From JADJXV01 sp964527785 (lineage in GTDB: Bacteria; Bacteroidota; Ignavibacteria; Kapaibacteriales; UBA961), in contig CAZGNO010000071.1 in assembly GCA_964527785.1 (NCBI GenBank), positions 1-18,845 on the forward strand: a stretch of 18,845 nt of DNA. The letters are read 5' to 3'. Positions 7,701-15,656 of the stretch are shown piece by piece. The position numbers were made by a program, and so were the translations under genes. A model generated the notes under the pieces. The model was not told the DNA's origin, did no database searches, and saw only the letters and a list, made by a program, of their open reading frames with translations. Numbering within the stretch: the first letter of the stretch is position 1; every line of letters begins with the position of its first letter.

Positions 7701-10700
7701 TTGTAACAAGCATTGGTACAGCAATCGCATCAATAATCTGGAGGAGATTTTTCTCATTATTACGAAGCTCTTCTTCAGCATTTTTCCTAGCTGTAATATC
7801 CCTTGTTACCAGGGTAATCCCCACTACATCTTTACCTGAGAATATTGGACCTGCATGGGTTACATACCATGCTACAGCCCCGTTTGATTCCAACCCCGCA
7901 ATCTCATAATTTTGGACAGTTCCTGTTTCATATACTTTTTGATACGCTTGCAAAACCAGTTGATGATATTCAGGAGTTATAAAATTAAATATGTTTTGAC
8001 CTATCACTTGTTCTTTTATCATTCTCTCGACAGAACGATTAATGAATTGTATGTTATTTTGGCGATCAAGTGTTATAATAACATCCGGAGAATTTTCAAC
8101 TAATGATCTATATTTTTCCTCGCTTTCTTTAATTATTTCTTCGGTTATTTTACGCTCAGTGATATTCTGTGCAGTCCCGAACAAACGGATAACTTTTCCA
8201 TTTGAATCCAAAATCCCTTGACCAAATTCTTCAATAATTCGTTTTTCACCGATTGGAGTCGTAATATGATATACAACTCTAAACGGGAGTCCGTCTTCAA
8301 TAGCTTTTCTATTAGTCTCAAGTACAGTTTCACGGTCAGATTCATCTACCAAATTGACAAAAGATCCATGTGTTTCTATAAATGTATTTTTATCTGTTCC
8401 AAACACATTGTATAATTCTTCAGACCATGTAAGAGTATCATTGATACAATCATAATTCCAATTCCCGTATTTCGCTAATCGCTGTGCTTCGGCTAATTGG
8501 AGTTCGCTGTTACGAATCTTATCTTCTGCGAGTTTTCGTTCGGTAATATCATTTTGAAATCCGACAAAATGAGTAACTTTACCATTTTCATTTGGAACAG
8601 GTGCAATGCGCAGAAAATTCCAAAACGGTGTTCCGTCTTTTTTGTAATTGAGAATTTCACCCTCGAAGTATTTATTTTCATCCAAACATTTCTTGATCTC
8701 CAGATGAATTTCTTTATCAGTCTCTTCTCCTTGTAAAAATCTGCAATTTTTTCCTAACGTCTCGTAAGGACTATAGCCGGTAATCTCATAGAAACTTTCA
8801 TTTGCAAAAACTATTGGGTTGTCGGGTTGTTCAGCATCTGTTATTACAACCCCTGTAATAATACTTTGTAATGCTCTTTCATAAAGTCGTAATTTTTCTT
8901 CTGCTTTTTTTCGTTCTGAAATATCAATATGCAGCCCGATAAAATGAGTGACATTTCCACTTTCATTCGGAACAGGTGAAAGGTGAAGAAAATTCCAGAA
9001 TGCAGTCCCGTCTTTTTTATAATTAAGTACTTCACCCTTAAAGTAACTATTCTTTTCAATTGTGTTTTTAATTTCTTCGTCAAGACTTCTATCGGTAGCT
9101 TCCCCTTGCAGAAAATCACGATTTTTTCCCAAAACTTCTTCGAGACTATAGCCGGTCATACTGCAGAACGCATCATTAGCAAAAATTGTTGGATTATTCG
9201 ACAATTCAGCATCAGTAATTATAATTCCATCATTAACACTTTGCAATGCCCTCTCGTAAAGACTCAATTTAGCTTCTGCCTTTTTGTGGTCATCAATGTC
9301 TGTAAGCAGCCCGATAAAATGAGTAACCTCTCCTGTTTCATTAGGTACAGGTGAGATGCGCACATAATTCCAAAAAGGAGTCCCGTCTTTTTTATAATTA
9401 AGTATTTCACCTTTGAAATTTTCATTTTTGGCAATACTATTTCTCATTTCCAATTCTACATTCTTATCAGTAGCTTTGCCTTCTAAAAAATTGCGATTCT
9501 TTCCCAATACCTCTTCAGGATGATAGCCGGTCATGGTATAAAATCCTTCATTTGCAAAAACAGTCGGGTTATCCGGCTGTTCAGCATCTATAATTATAAC
9601 CCCTTCCCCGACACTTTGCAGTGCTCTTTCGTAGAGACGTAATTTTGATTCTGCCTTTTTTTGCTCGGAAATATCCCGTGAGATACCTACAACACCCATG
9701 ATTTCGCCTGTAGCAGTATCATAAAATGGATACCTTGAGTCAATATAATAGTGTGGAATCCCTTCATCAAAATACCCTTCAACTACTTGAGGTTTCCCTG
9801 TTGCTATAATTGTACTGTCAATCTCAATCAGCCAAGAAGCGTGTTCAGGAGAGAAAAGGGCTACATCATCATGTCCAATAATTTCCTCTTTGGTTTTATT
9901 AAGAATTTTAGCGGCAGCAGAGTTAATAAATATATATTTGCCTGATGTATCCTTAGCAAAGATGCTTTCGTTTATTCCTTCTGTTATAGTTTTAAGCAAT
10001 GTATAATTTTCTTGTAGTGCTTGCTCGGTCTTTTTTCGGTCAGTAATATCATTCACCAAAATATGTCTGGCTGGACGACCATTATGAATAATAACATGAG
10101 ATGTAATTTGAGTATAAATCATCTCACCATTTTTTTTCAAATGGCGCCACTCACCACTAATTGAATAATCTTCCGTAATTGCAGCAAGGTCTTCCATTAG
10201 GAGTTGAATATCCTCATGGGGGCGAATGTCTTTGATAGTCATATCCAAGAACTCTTCTCTTGAATACCCGTAGTGAGTTACGGCAGCTTGATTGACCTCA
10301 AGGAACTTTAGGGTTTCGGTATCATAAATCCACATTGGTTGGGGGTTATGATCGAACATCAGCCGATATTTTTCCTCGCTCAGCTTTATTTTTTCTTCGG
10401 CTGTTTTATGCTCCGTAATATCTACCATTGCACCGACCATACGATATGGCTTGCCTTCGTTGTTATATAGTATATAGCCACGATCCAAAACAAAGACTTC
10501 ACTACCGTCTGCTTTCAAGAAGCAATACTCATCCGACCAATAATTTTCACCGGAATCAATTGCATGGTGAATCCCTGCTGTCACTCTCTCTTTATCAAGC
10601 GGGTGAAGCCCATTCAGCCATGAGTTAATTGTTAAATCTTTGTTGTTTTCATCGTATCCCAGATGCAAATAAAAATTCTTATTCCACCATAAACTATTAT

Positions 10701-13700
10701 CTACAAGTGACCAATCCCATATTACATCATCAGTTGCATTGGCTATCATTTCAAAACGCTCGTTGGACTTAACAACCTCTTCTTCAGCTCTTTTCTGCTC
10801 GGAAATATCATAAATCGTCGTAACAATTGCATTTTGTCCGTCGAACCTAATGATACGAGATGTCAGAACTCCCCAGAAGGGCTCTCCGGTTGTACGCTGC
10901 ATCCGTACAACCTTATTTTGTACAACCCCGGTCTCCAATAATTGCTGAACAGCTTGTTCTCTCTCTTCAGGATTTACATAGAAATCAATAGTTTGTTGGT
11001 TATACAATTCCTCAAGTGATAATCCCGCCATTTCCGCAATCAGCTGATTACCATACAGAATTTTCTTACTCTCAATACCGGTAATAACCATTGGAACGGT
11101 TATTGCCTCAACTATATCACTAAGATTTTGATCACTCTTTGACAGCTTTTCTGCTGCTACTTTTCTCCTGGTGATGTCATGGAAATTAACTACTATTGCA
11201 TTCACACTGGGATTATCGAGCATATTCATGGCAGTGGCTTCAAGCCATCGCCATGATCCGTCTTTATGTTGAACTTGTAGTTCAAACGGTTCAATTCTTT
11301 TCTTTACTGCAAATAGTTCTTGGATATACCCTCCGGCTTTTTGGGTATCCTGCGAGTGCACCAAATCTTCAAAATTTTTGCCCAATCGCTCTTCTGCGGA
11401 ATATCCGAGAATTTTTTCATTCGCAGGGCTGCTATAAATTATTTTACTTTCCGTATTTATAAGTAATACTCCATTATTGCTGCCTTCAATCATCGCTCTG
11501 AAGAGTTCTTCGTTTTTGCGGAGATCTTTTTGAGCGTTTTTAAGCTCGGTGATGTCACGTGATATGCCAACTGTACCAATTATTTTTTTGTTTGAATCAA
11601 AGATAGGATTTTTGGATGTTATAAAATTATGCTCTTGTCCATCTACGGTCGAATCATATTCTTGGCTGTATCCATGTCCGGTTTCAATGACTAAAGTATC
11701 AACATCTCTATATATCTTTGCTGTTTCGACATCGAAAAGATCCTCATCAGTTTTGCCGATAATATCTTCTTTTGTTTTCTTGGCTATTTGAGCTCCGGCA
11801 GCATTGATGAAGATATACCTTCCTTCGATATCTTTCATGAAAATCACATCACCGGTTGCTTCTGTCATTGCTTTTAGTAACCCGTAGTTTTCTTGCAATG
11901 CCTGTTCGGCATTTTTGCGTGCAGTAATGTCACGGAAATTACTGACAATCGCATTCACACTAGGATTGCTTGTCATATTCCTGCAATTGACTTCGATCCA
12001 GTGCCATGTGCCGTCTTTGTTTTTTGCACGCGCTTCAAAGCGTTCGACTTCTTTTGCTCCCGCCATCATTTCTTGGAACATATCCGTTACTTTTGTCGCA
12101 TCGTCGGGGTGCAACAAGTCAGCAAATCCGCCATTAAGACGCTCTTCGGGCGTGTATCCCAGTATTTTGGGGTTGGCTGGACTACTATAAATAATTTTGC
12201 CTTCTTTACTTGTAAGCGATACTCCGTCTGCACTATCCTCTATCATTGCCCTAAATAATTCTTCATTTTTACGGAGATCATTCTGAGCATTTTTAAGTTC
12301 GGTAATATCCCTTGCGACTCCGACTACACCGATGATTGTATTTTCATTGTTGTATAAGGGATTCTTCGATGTCATGTAGATTCGTTCCTTGCCTGCAACA
12401 TCTACTGTATTTTCTAGAATTAAATTTGTTTGGGTTTCAACAACACTTCTGTCAGTTGACATTGATGCTTGAGCCAATTCCTGTGAAAACAACTCGGCAT
12501 CTGTTTTTCCAATCATTTCTTCGGGAGCATATCCGCTAATCTTTTTGCCCCTTGAATTGACAAGCAGATATTTTCCCTTAATATCCTTTACAAAAATTAT
12601 ATCATCTGTTCCTTCGGTTACTGCTTTGAGAAGAGTGTAGCTTTCAGTGAGGGCTTGCTCGCTATTTTTACGTGCGGTAATATCACGAAAGTTCGATACA
12701 ATTGCTCTGATGTAAGGGTCTTCGAGTAAGTTCGTTACAGCCCCTTCTATCCACACCCATTCACCATTTTTATGGAGCAAACGATGTTGGAGATGGATGG
12801 TTTCATTCGGATGCTCCAGCAAACTCATAAATTTCTGTATTGAAAGCGGGCGGTCGTCAGGGTGAATAAAGTCAAATCCAACCTTAGTTTTATATTCCTC
12901 AAATGAAAATCCTAATACCCTCTCGACTGCAGGGCTGCCATAGACAATAGCGCCTTCAGCATCAACAAGTGTAATCATGTCTTCGCTGTTCTCGATGAGT
13001 GATCTAAACCGTTTTTCACTCGCAAGCAGAGCAGCTTCAGACTTGTATTTTTCGGTAATATCTCTGAATGTAAGTACTACCCCGGTTATATCACCCTTTC
13101 TATCGTGAATTGGTGCAGCCGCATCATCTATATTATACTCCTTTCCATCTTTGGCTATCAGTACAGTATGATTTGCAAGCCCTACAGTTCGTCCTTCTTT
13201 CAATACAATCTCAACGGGATTTGCAACCGGATTACGTGTTATATCATTGACAATGACAAACACTTCCGGCAATGGCCTGCCGATTGCTTCCGATTGTATC
13301 CATCCTGACAGCTTCTCAGCGATCGGGTTCATAAACTTAATGTTGCCCAGCCGATCAGTGGCGATGACAGCATCTCCTATGCTTTCCAATGTTGTGGCAA
13401 GCCATTGGCGGCTTTCGCGGAGTTCTTGATCGGTCTTGTAACGAAAGAAAGCCATTTCGAGAGTGGTTTGAATTTCACGCTCATCGAATGGCTTTAAGAT
13501 AAACCCATACGGTTGGGTTATTTTTGCTTTATGTAATGTTGCAGCATCTGCATTCGCAGTAATGAATACAACGGGAGTATTCATTTCTTCCCGAATAATT
13601 TGTGCAGCTTCTACACCGTCCATTTCTCCACGCAAGCCAATATCCATCATTACCGCATCGGGTTTGAGTGAACGCACCAACGAAACAGCTTCCTCACCAT

Positions 13701-13836
13701 AGCCAGTCATTCCTACTACAACATACCCTAAATACGTAAGGATAGATCGTAAATCCAATGCAACAATATTTTCGTCTTCTACCACGAGAATATTCAAGGG
13801 GGAACTAACGTGCAAATTGGTCATCGAATTACTCAT
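4765..13836 (-). CDS. giant hybrid histidine kinase: REC - 20 PAS (incl. LOV) - HisKA - HATPase - REC
   Basis: This 3,023-residue protein is many times the length of a usual hybrid kinase. An N-terminal receiver (about 14-133) has acidic residues 20-22, phospho-acceptor Asp65, Thr93 and Lys115. By my count 20 PAS domains follow from about 144 to 2638, each about 110-120 residues, joined by short helices of the form DITERKxAExxL. The kinase core has phospho-acceptor His2665 in AHDLNN, an N box (NLCINARDAM near 2772), G1 DSGEGIP (2819), FDPFFTTK (2833) and G2 GKGTGLGLA (2843). A C-terminal receiver (about 2904-3020) has Asp2910/2911, Asp2956, Ser2984 and Lys3006. PAS 11-13 are LOV-type and PAS 13 has the photoactive Cys1698. 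PAS 19 resembles FixL. No membrane segment or signal peptide is visible, so it should be cytosolic. Phosphate would move from His2665 to Asp2956 and onward to an unknown output. AAAGG eight bases before the ATG lies just upstream of the preceding gene's stop, which implies an operon with the 604-residue kinase. Confidence 0.95.
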   Translation of the reverse strand: MSNSMTNLHVSSPLNILVVEDENIVALDLRSILTYLGYVVVGMTGYGEEAVSLVRSLKPDAVMMDIGLRGEMDGVEAAQIIREEMNTPVVFITANADAATLHKAKITQPYGFILKPFDEREIQTTLEMAFFRYKTDQELRESRQWLATTLESIGDAVIATDRLGNIKFMNPIAEKLSGWIQSEAIGRPLPEVFVIVNDITRNPVANPVEIVLKEGRTVGLANHTVLIAKDGKEYNIDDAAAPIHDRKGDITGVVLTFRDITEKYKSEAALLASEKRFRSLIENSEDMITLVDAEGAIVYGSPAVERVLGFSFEEYKTKVGFDFIHPDDRPLSIQKFMSLLEHPNETIHLQHRLLHKNGEWVWIEGAVTNLLEDPYIRAIVSNFRDITARKNSEQALTESYTLLKAVTEGTDDIIFVKDIKGKYLLVNSRGKKISGYAPEEMIGKTDAELFSQELAQASMSTDRSVVETQTNLILENTVDVAGKERIYMTSKNPLYNNENTIIGVVGVARDITELKNAQNDLRKNEELFRAMIEDSADGVSLTSKEGKIIYSSPANPKILGYTPEERLNGGFADLLHPDDATKVTDMFQEMMAGAKEVERFEARAKNKDGTWHWIEVNCRNMTSNPSVNAIVSNFRDITARKNAEQALQENYGLLKAMTEATGDVIFMKDIEGRYIFINAAGAQIAKKTKEDIIGKTDEDLFDVETAKIYRDVDTLVIETGHGYSQEYDSTVDGQEHNFITSKNPIFDSNKKIIGTVGISRDITELKNAQKDLRKNEELFRAMIEGSNNGVLLINTESKIIYSSPANEKILGYSAEERLGKNFEDLVHSQDTQKAGGYIQELFAVKKRIEPFELQVQHKDGSWRWLEATAMNMLDNPSVNAIVVNFHDITRRKVAAEKLSKSDQNLSDIVEAITVPMVITGIESKKILYGNQLIAEMAGLSLEELYNQQTIDFYVNPEEREQAVQQLLETGVVQNKVVRMQRTTGEPFWGVLTSRIIRFDGQNAIVTTIYDISEQKRAEEEVVKSNERFEMIANATDDVIWDWSLVDNSLWWNKNFYLHLGYDENNKDLTINSWLNGLHPLDKERVTAGIHHAIDSGENYWSDEYCFLKADGSEVFVLDRGYILYNNEGKPYRMVGAMVDITEHKTAEEKIKLSEEKYRLMFDHNPQPMWIYDTETLKFLEVNQAAVTHYGYSREEFLDMTIKDIRPHEDIQLLMEDLAAITEDYSISGEWRHLKKNGEMIYTQITSHVIIHNGRPARHILVNDITDRKKTEQALQENYTLLKTITEGINESIFAKDTSGKYIFINSAAAKILNKTKEEIIGHDDVALFSPEHASWLIEIDSTIIATGKPQVVEGYFDEGIPHYYIDSRYPFYDTATGEIMGVVGISRDISEQKKAESKLRLYERALQSVGEGVIIIDAEQPDNPTVFANEGFYTMTGYHPEEVLGKNRNFLEGKATDKNVELEMRNSIAKNENFKGEILNYKKDGTPFWNYVRISPVPNETGEVTHFIGLLTDIDDHKKAEAKLSLYERALQSVNDGIIITDAELSNNPTIFANDAFCSMTGYSLEEVLGKNRDFLQGEATDRSLDEEIKNTIEKNSYFKGEVLNYKKDGTAFWNFLHLSPVPNESGNVTHFIGLHIDISERKKAEEKLRLYERALQSIITGVVITDAEQPDNPIVFANESFYEITGYSPYETLGKNCRFLQGEETDKEIHLEIKKCLDENKYFEGEILNYKKDGTPFWNFLRIAPVPNENGKVTHFVGFQNDITERKLAEDKIRNSELQLAEAQRLAKYGNWNYDCINDTLTWSEELYNVFGTDKNTFIETHGSFVNLVDESDRETVLETNRKAIEDGLPFRVVYHITTPIGEKRIIEEFGQGILDSNGKVIRLFGTAQNITERKITEEIIKESEEKYRSLVENSPDVIITLDRQNNIQFINRSVERMIKEQVIGQNIFNFITPEYHQLVLQAYQKVYETGTVQNYEIAGLESNGAVAWYVTHAGPIFSGKDVVGITLVTRDITARKNAEEELRNNEKNLLQIIDAIAVPMLVTSFDTGKILYANQLAIDMEEAQKEVVIGQSAADYYNHPEDREILKGLIKKHGFVRNQMIQVRRKTDELIWILFSASTITFNGEKALVATMYDISDQKNAEDELRKSEKNLHQIIEAITVPMVVTSVATGRVVYANQLIADMLGVPMEAVLQQQAKDFYADPADRTVLINMMKSQGFVQNHLLQMIHKEGNLIWVLLSGRIITFDGEPSLVITMYDVSEQKKAQDKLRESEELFRAMIENSTDGVTLIDSNGVLTYMSPNGEKIIGSTCDELNDLGYLSFVHPDDRDSINEKFEKLLEGQEFLPTPLRWNYFGKEWRWIVTRGSNLVDNPSIRSIIMNFRDITEQKRADEELITSQARLSGVIDSAMDAIITIDENYNIVLFNKSAEKMFLCSAENVLGTSIGRFIPERFRDSHSHHIEKFGMGSVMSKTMGDRNVKLISGLRCNGEEFPVEASMSQIDSIAGKLFTVIIRDVTERRKAERQIYEQAALLEIVPDAIIMRQLDGKVIYWNSGAAKMYGWTAAEAIGKSVLELISTGETNDFYSSQKILLEHDEWTGEFIQRTQKNQKILVQSRWKLVRNAKGEPTSVLVTNTDITEKRNLEQQFLRTQRLESIGTLASGIAHDLNNILTPVVLGMELLKTRHLDEVSMQRIDTIIGIVKRGSGLISQVLDFARGTKGENVPINPKYIVMEVAKVIRETFPRQIDIDVNITKDDITILGDGTQIHQVLMNLCINARDAMPHGGKLDISLALQTTDDSIVRLNINAKIGRYVVITVRDSGEGIPLEIRDRIFDPFFTTKAEGKGTGLGLATVFTIVKNHGGFINLYSEIGNGTSFKIYLPVHISSETVEIEEETAIRDSGRQELILVVDDEELIRTISADILLENGYLILTAQNGAEAVQIYREKKDDIAVIVTDVMMPVMNGIELIEIVQGINPNAKIVAASGLMQGDIAAKLATAKVSARLSKPFTADKLLAAVHQALQV
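8542..8883 (-). other. LOV blue-light photosensor domain (PAS 13) with intact photoactive cysteine
   Basis: Residues about 1652-1765 of the giant kinase match the phototropin/YtvA-type LOV pattern. GKNCRFLQGEETD holds the flavin-adduct Cys1698 (codon at plus 8743-8745) and the following Arg1699 that contacts the FMN phosphate. FANESF, NYKKDG (Asn1730) and FWN (Asn1740) supply flavin-ring contacts. VGFQND supplies Gln1761, the residue that relays the light signal. Known LOV domains bind FMN and form a cysteinyl adduct under blue light. That this one does so is inference from the motif, but every hallmark residue I checked is present. Confidence 0.85.
8917..9633 (-). other. two LOV-like PAS domains (PAS 11 and 12) lacking the photoactive residues
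   Basis: Residues about 1402-1515 and 1527-1640 are close relatives of the adjacent LOV domain, sharing YERALQSV, the NNPT/DNPT stretch, GKNRxFL and NYKKDGTxFWN. Both have Arg where the photoactive Cys should be. The phosphate-contact Arg is replaced by Asn or Asp, and the signalling Gln by Leu or His. They should not form a flavin adduct and may not bind FMN at all. They probably arose by duplication of the LOV unit and may serve as spacers, dimer contacts or sensors of something else. Confidence 0.75.
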
Positions 13837-13841
13837 AATAC

Positions 13842-15656
13842 TTACCTTTCAGGAAAAGTAATCGTAAACGTAGTACCGAGTGATGTGCTTATGCACTCTG
13901 AAACACCACCAAGCTGTGCAGCAAGAGATTGGACTAATTGCAAGCCCAATGTTTCAGTTTTAGTAATATCAACTTCAGGCGGGATTCCAATTCCGTCATC
14001 ACGAACCTCCATTTTGTAAACGTTACCGGAGTTTTTATCAATTTTAATACAGATTTCTCCGTTTTCCTTACCAATGAAAGCATACTTCAAAGCATTCGTT
14101 ATTAGCTCGTTAAGAATAAGTCCAATAGGAATGGCTGTATCAATATTCATCAAAATAGTATTATTTTCCGGCTCAATACAGATTGAAATATTTTGTTTGC
14201 TCCCACTGATTGATCTCAGCAGGCGCGAAGTAAGCTGCCTTATGTACGCATTAATATTTACTTCGGAGAGATTATTGGACTGATACAATTGCTCATGTAC
14301 TAAAGCCATTGATTTTACTCGGTTCTGACTTTCGCGAAGGGGTGCTGCCGTAGTTTCGTCAAGAATATTCTGTGCTTGAAGATGCAATAAGCTCGAAACA
14401 ATCTGCATATTATTTTTAACACGGTGATGTAGTTCCTTCAGTAATGCTTCCTTTTCCATGAGCGAACTTCTGATCTGCTCTTCAACAATTTTTCTTTCGG
14501 AAATATCACGGACAATACTGAGTAAAAACGGACCGTTTTCACCGTCGGCATCTACATACGAATTAGATAGTTCGAGCCATAATTCTTTGCCATTCCACAG
14601 CCGTAGTTTTTTTTCATAGTGTGTAATGATAGAATTAGTACCAATACGCTGCCGAAATGTAGCGAGCAATCCTGACTGCTGATCTTTAGCATATACACTT
14701 GAATAAATTTGCCCGATAACTTCGTGTGGGGGTTTACCCACCATTTGACAATAGGCAGGGTTTGCCAGTAATATTATGCCGTCTTTATTTACAAGTCGTT
14801 TTCCGTCGCGCGAATTCTCCCAAACTTGACGAAACAGAGTTTCGGATTTTCTCAGAATTTCTTCGTGAGACTTCTGCTTAGTAATATCCTTAAAAATGAC
14901 TTGTATCCCTCTTTTTCCACCATAATTGACAACTGATATTCTTAGCTCAACGAAGAACTCAGAACCGTCCAATCGAACAAACTTCTCTTCATCAATCTTT
15001 GCAAGCATACTATCTTTCATAGCATTATCAGTTCGCTCTCTCTCTATTTCGCGGTAATCCGAATGAACGAAACTGAATATGTCCTTACCGATAAGTTCTT
15101 GTAATGAAGTAGCTCTGAGTGCTTTAGCCGCTGCCGAATTGGCAAATACAATTACACCTTCACTGTGGATCACGATACAATCGGACGAAAGTTCGGCTAA
15201 ATTGCTGTATTGTATATCATGTTCAATATACGATGTAATCGGAGATTGGTTTGGAATCTTTAATTTGGTTTCTTGGCTGTGGCGATATAGCGCAATTTCA
15301 AGTATTGGACTTATTTCTCGTTCATCGAATGGTTTGAAGATGTATCCGTAGGGATTTCCGGCTTTGGCACTCTCAATAGTTGCCATATCAGAATTTCCCG
15401 AAATGAAAACAATAGGTATATCATTATACTCCTGTATCTTTTGGGCTGTCTTGATTCCGTCCATTTCCCCCATCAATCCAATATCCATTAGAATAATGTC
15501 CGGCTTTAGGGTTTTTGCAACTTCAACCGCTTCCTGTCCATTGCTTGCAACGCCCTTAACTGCATAACCAAGTTGCCGAAGAGTAGAGGCAAGGTCTAAA
15601 CTGACTATTTTTTCGTCTTCGACTATGAGTACTGTGGAGAGTTTCATCGCAGTCAT
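13842..15656 (-). CDS. receiver-PAS-PAS-HisKA_2 histidine kinase
   Basis: This 604-residue protein begins with a receiver (about 7-126) with acidic residues Glu13-Glu15, phospho-acceptor Asp58 and KPF Lys108. Two PAS domains follow (about 148-260 and 272-388), then a HisKA_2 dimerisation segment with ELHHRVKNN, whose His410 is the likely phosphorylated residue, and a HATPase domain (about 505-604; N box NELITNALKYA, G1 DDGIGIP). It has no membrane segment, so it should be cytosolic. By eye its receiver is about half identical to that of the giant kinase 5 bases downstream, including the shared tail KPFDEREI, which suggests duplication. The usual output for this REC-PAS-HisKA_2 type is phosphotransfer to another regulator; none is encoded here. 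The start at 15656 or the ATG nine bases later are both possible, and no clear ribosome binding site favours either. Confidence 0.93.
   Translation of the reverse strand: MTAMKLSTVLIVEDEKIVSLDLASTLRQLGYAVKGVASNGQEAVEVAKTLKPDIILMDIGLMGEMDGIKTAQKIQEYNDIPIVFISGNSDMATIESAKAGNPYGYIFKPFDEREISPILEIALYRHSQETKLKIPNQSPITSYIEHDIQYSNLAELSSDCIVIHSEGVIVFANSAAAKALRATSLQELIGKDIFSFVHSDYREIERERTDNAMKDSMLAKIDEEKFVRLDGSEFFVELRISVVNYGGKRGIQVIFKDITKQKSHEEILRKSETLFRQVWENSRDGKRLVNKDGIILLANPAYCQMVGKPPHEVIGQIYSSVYAKDQQSGLLATFRQRIGTNSIITHYEKKLRLWNGKELWLELSNSYVDADGENGPFLLSIVRDISERKIVEEQIRSSLMEKEALLKELHHRVKNNMQIVSSLLHLQAQNILDETTAAPLRESQNRVKSMALVHEQLYQSNNLSEVNINAYIRQLTSRLLRSISGSKQNISICIEPENNTILMNIDTAIPIGLILNELITNALKYAFIGKENGEICIKIDKNSGNVYKMEVRDDGIGIPPEVDITKTETLGLQLVQSLAAQLGGVSECISTSLGTTFTITFPER
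13845..13849 (-). promoter_or_regulatory. ribosome binding site of the giant kinase, next to the stop codon of the upstream gene
   Basis: The minus strand reads AAAGG immediately before the TAA of the 604-residue kinase and eight bases before the ATG of the giant kinase. Because the site lies within the end of the upstream gene, translation of the two kinases is probably coupled. Confidence 0.6.

Larger units (their letters stand above)
5923..13407 (-). repeat. array of 20 tandem PAS-domain coding units
   Basis: Residues about 144-2638 of the giant kinase divide into 20 units, about 360-380 bases each. By shared signature they group as follows. Type A ends NFRDITxxK: PAS 2, 4, 6 and 18. Type B has the IFxKDxxGKYxxxN pattern: PAS 3, 5 and 10. 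Type C has ITVPMVVTS-like and YANQL motifs and a MYDIS end: PAS 7, 16 and 17. Type D is LOV-like, starting YERALQS: PAS 11, 12 and 13. The remaining seven (1, 8, 9, 14, 15, 19, 20) are single. The order A-B-A-B-A at PAS 2-6 and the D triplet point to block duplication. One 26-base stretch is identical in two units (9004-9029 and 9379-9404), so some copies are recent or have been homogenised. Domain edges are approximate. Confidence 0.85.

Noticed and set aside
7165..9354. Several plus-strand frames of 60-133 residues (for example 7165-7566 and 8983-9354), antisense to the PAS array
   Set aside because: They recur at equivalent places in duplicated PAS units because the sense sequence is repeated, are cysteine- and phenylalanine-rich nonsense, and lack start signals.
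5923..13407. Periodic repetition that might suggest a CRISPR array or other DNA repeat
   Set aside because: The period is about 370 bases, conservation is at the protein level and the frame is open throughout. It is a tandem protein-domain array and not a CRISPR.
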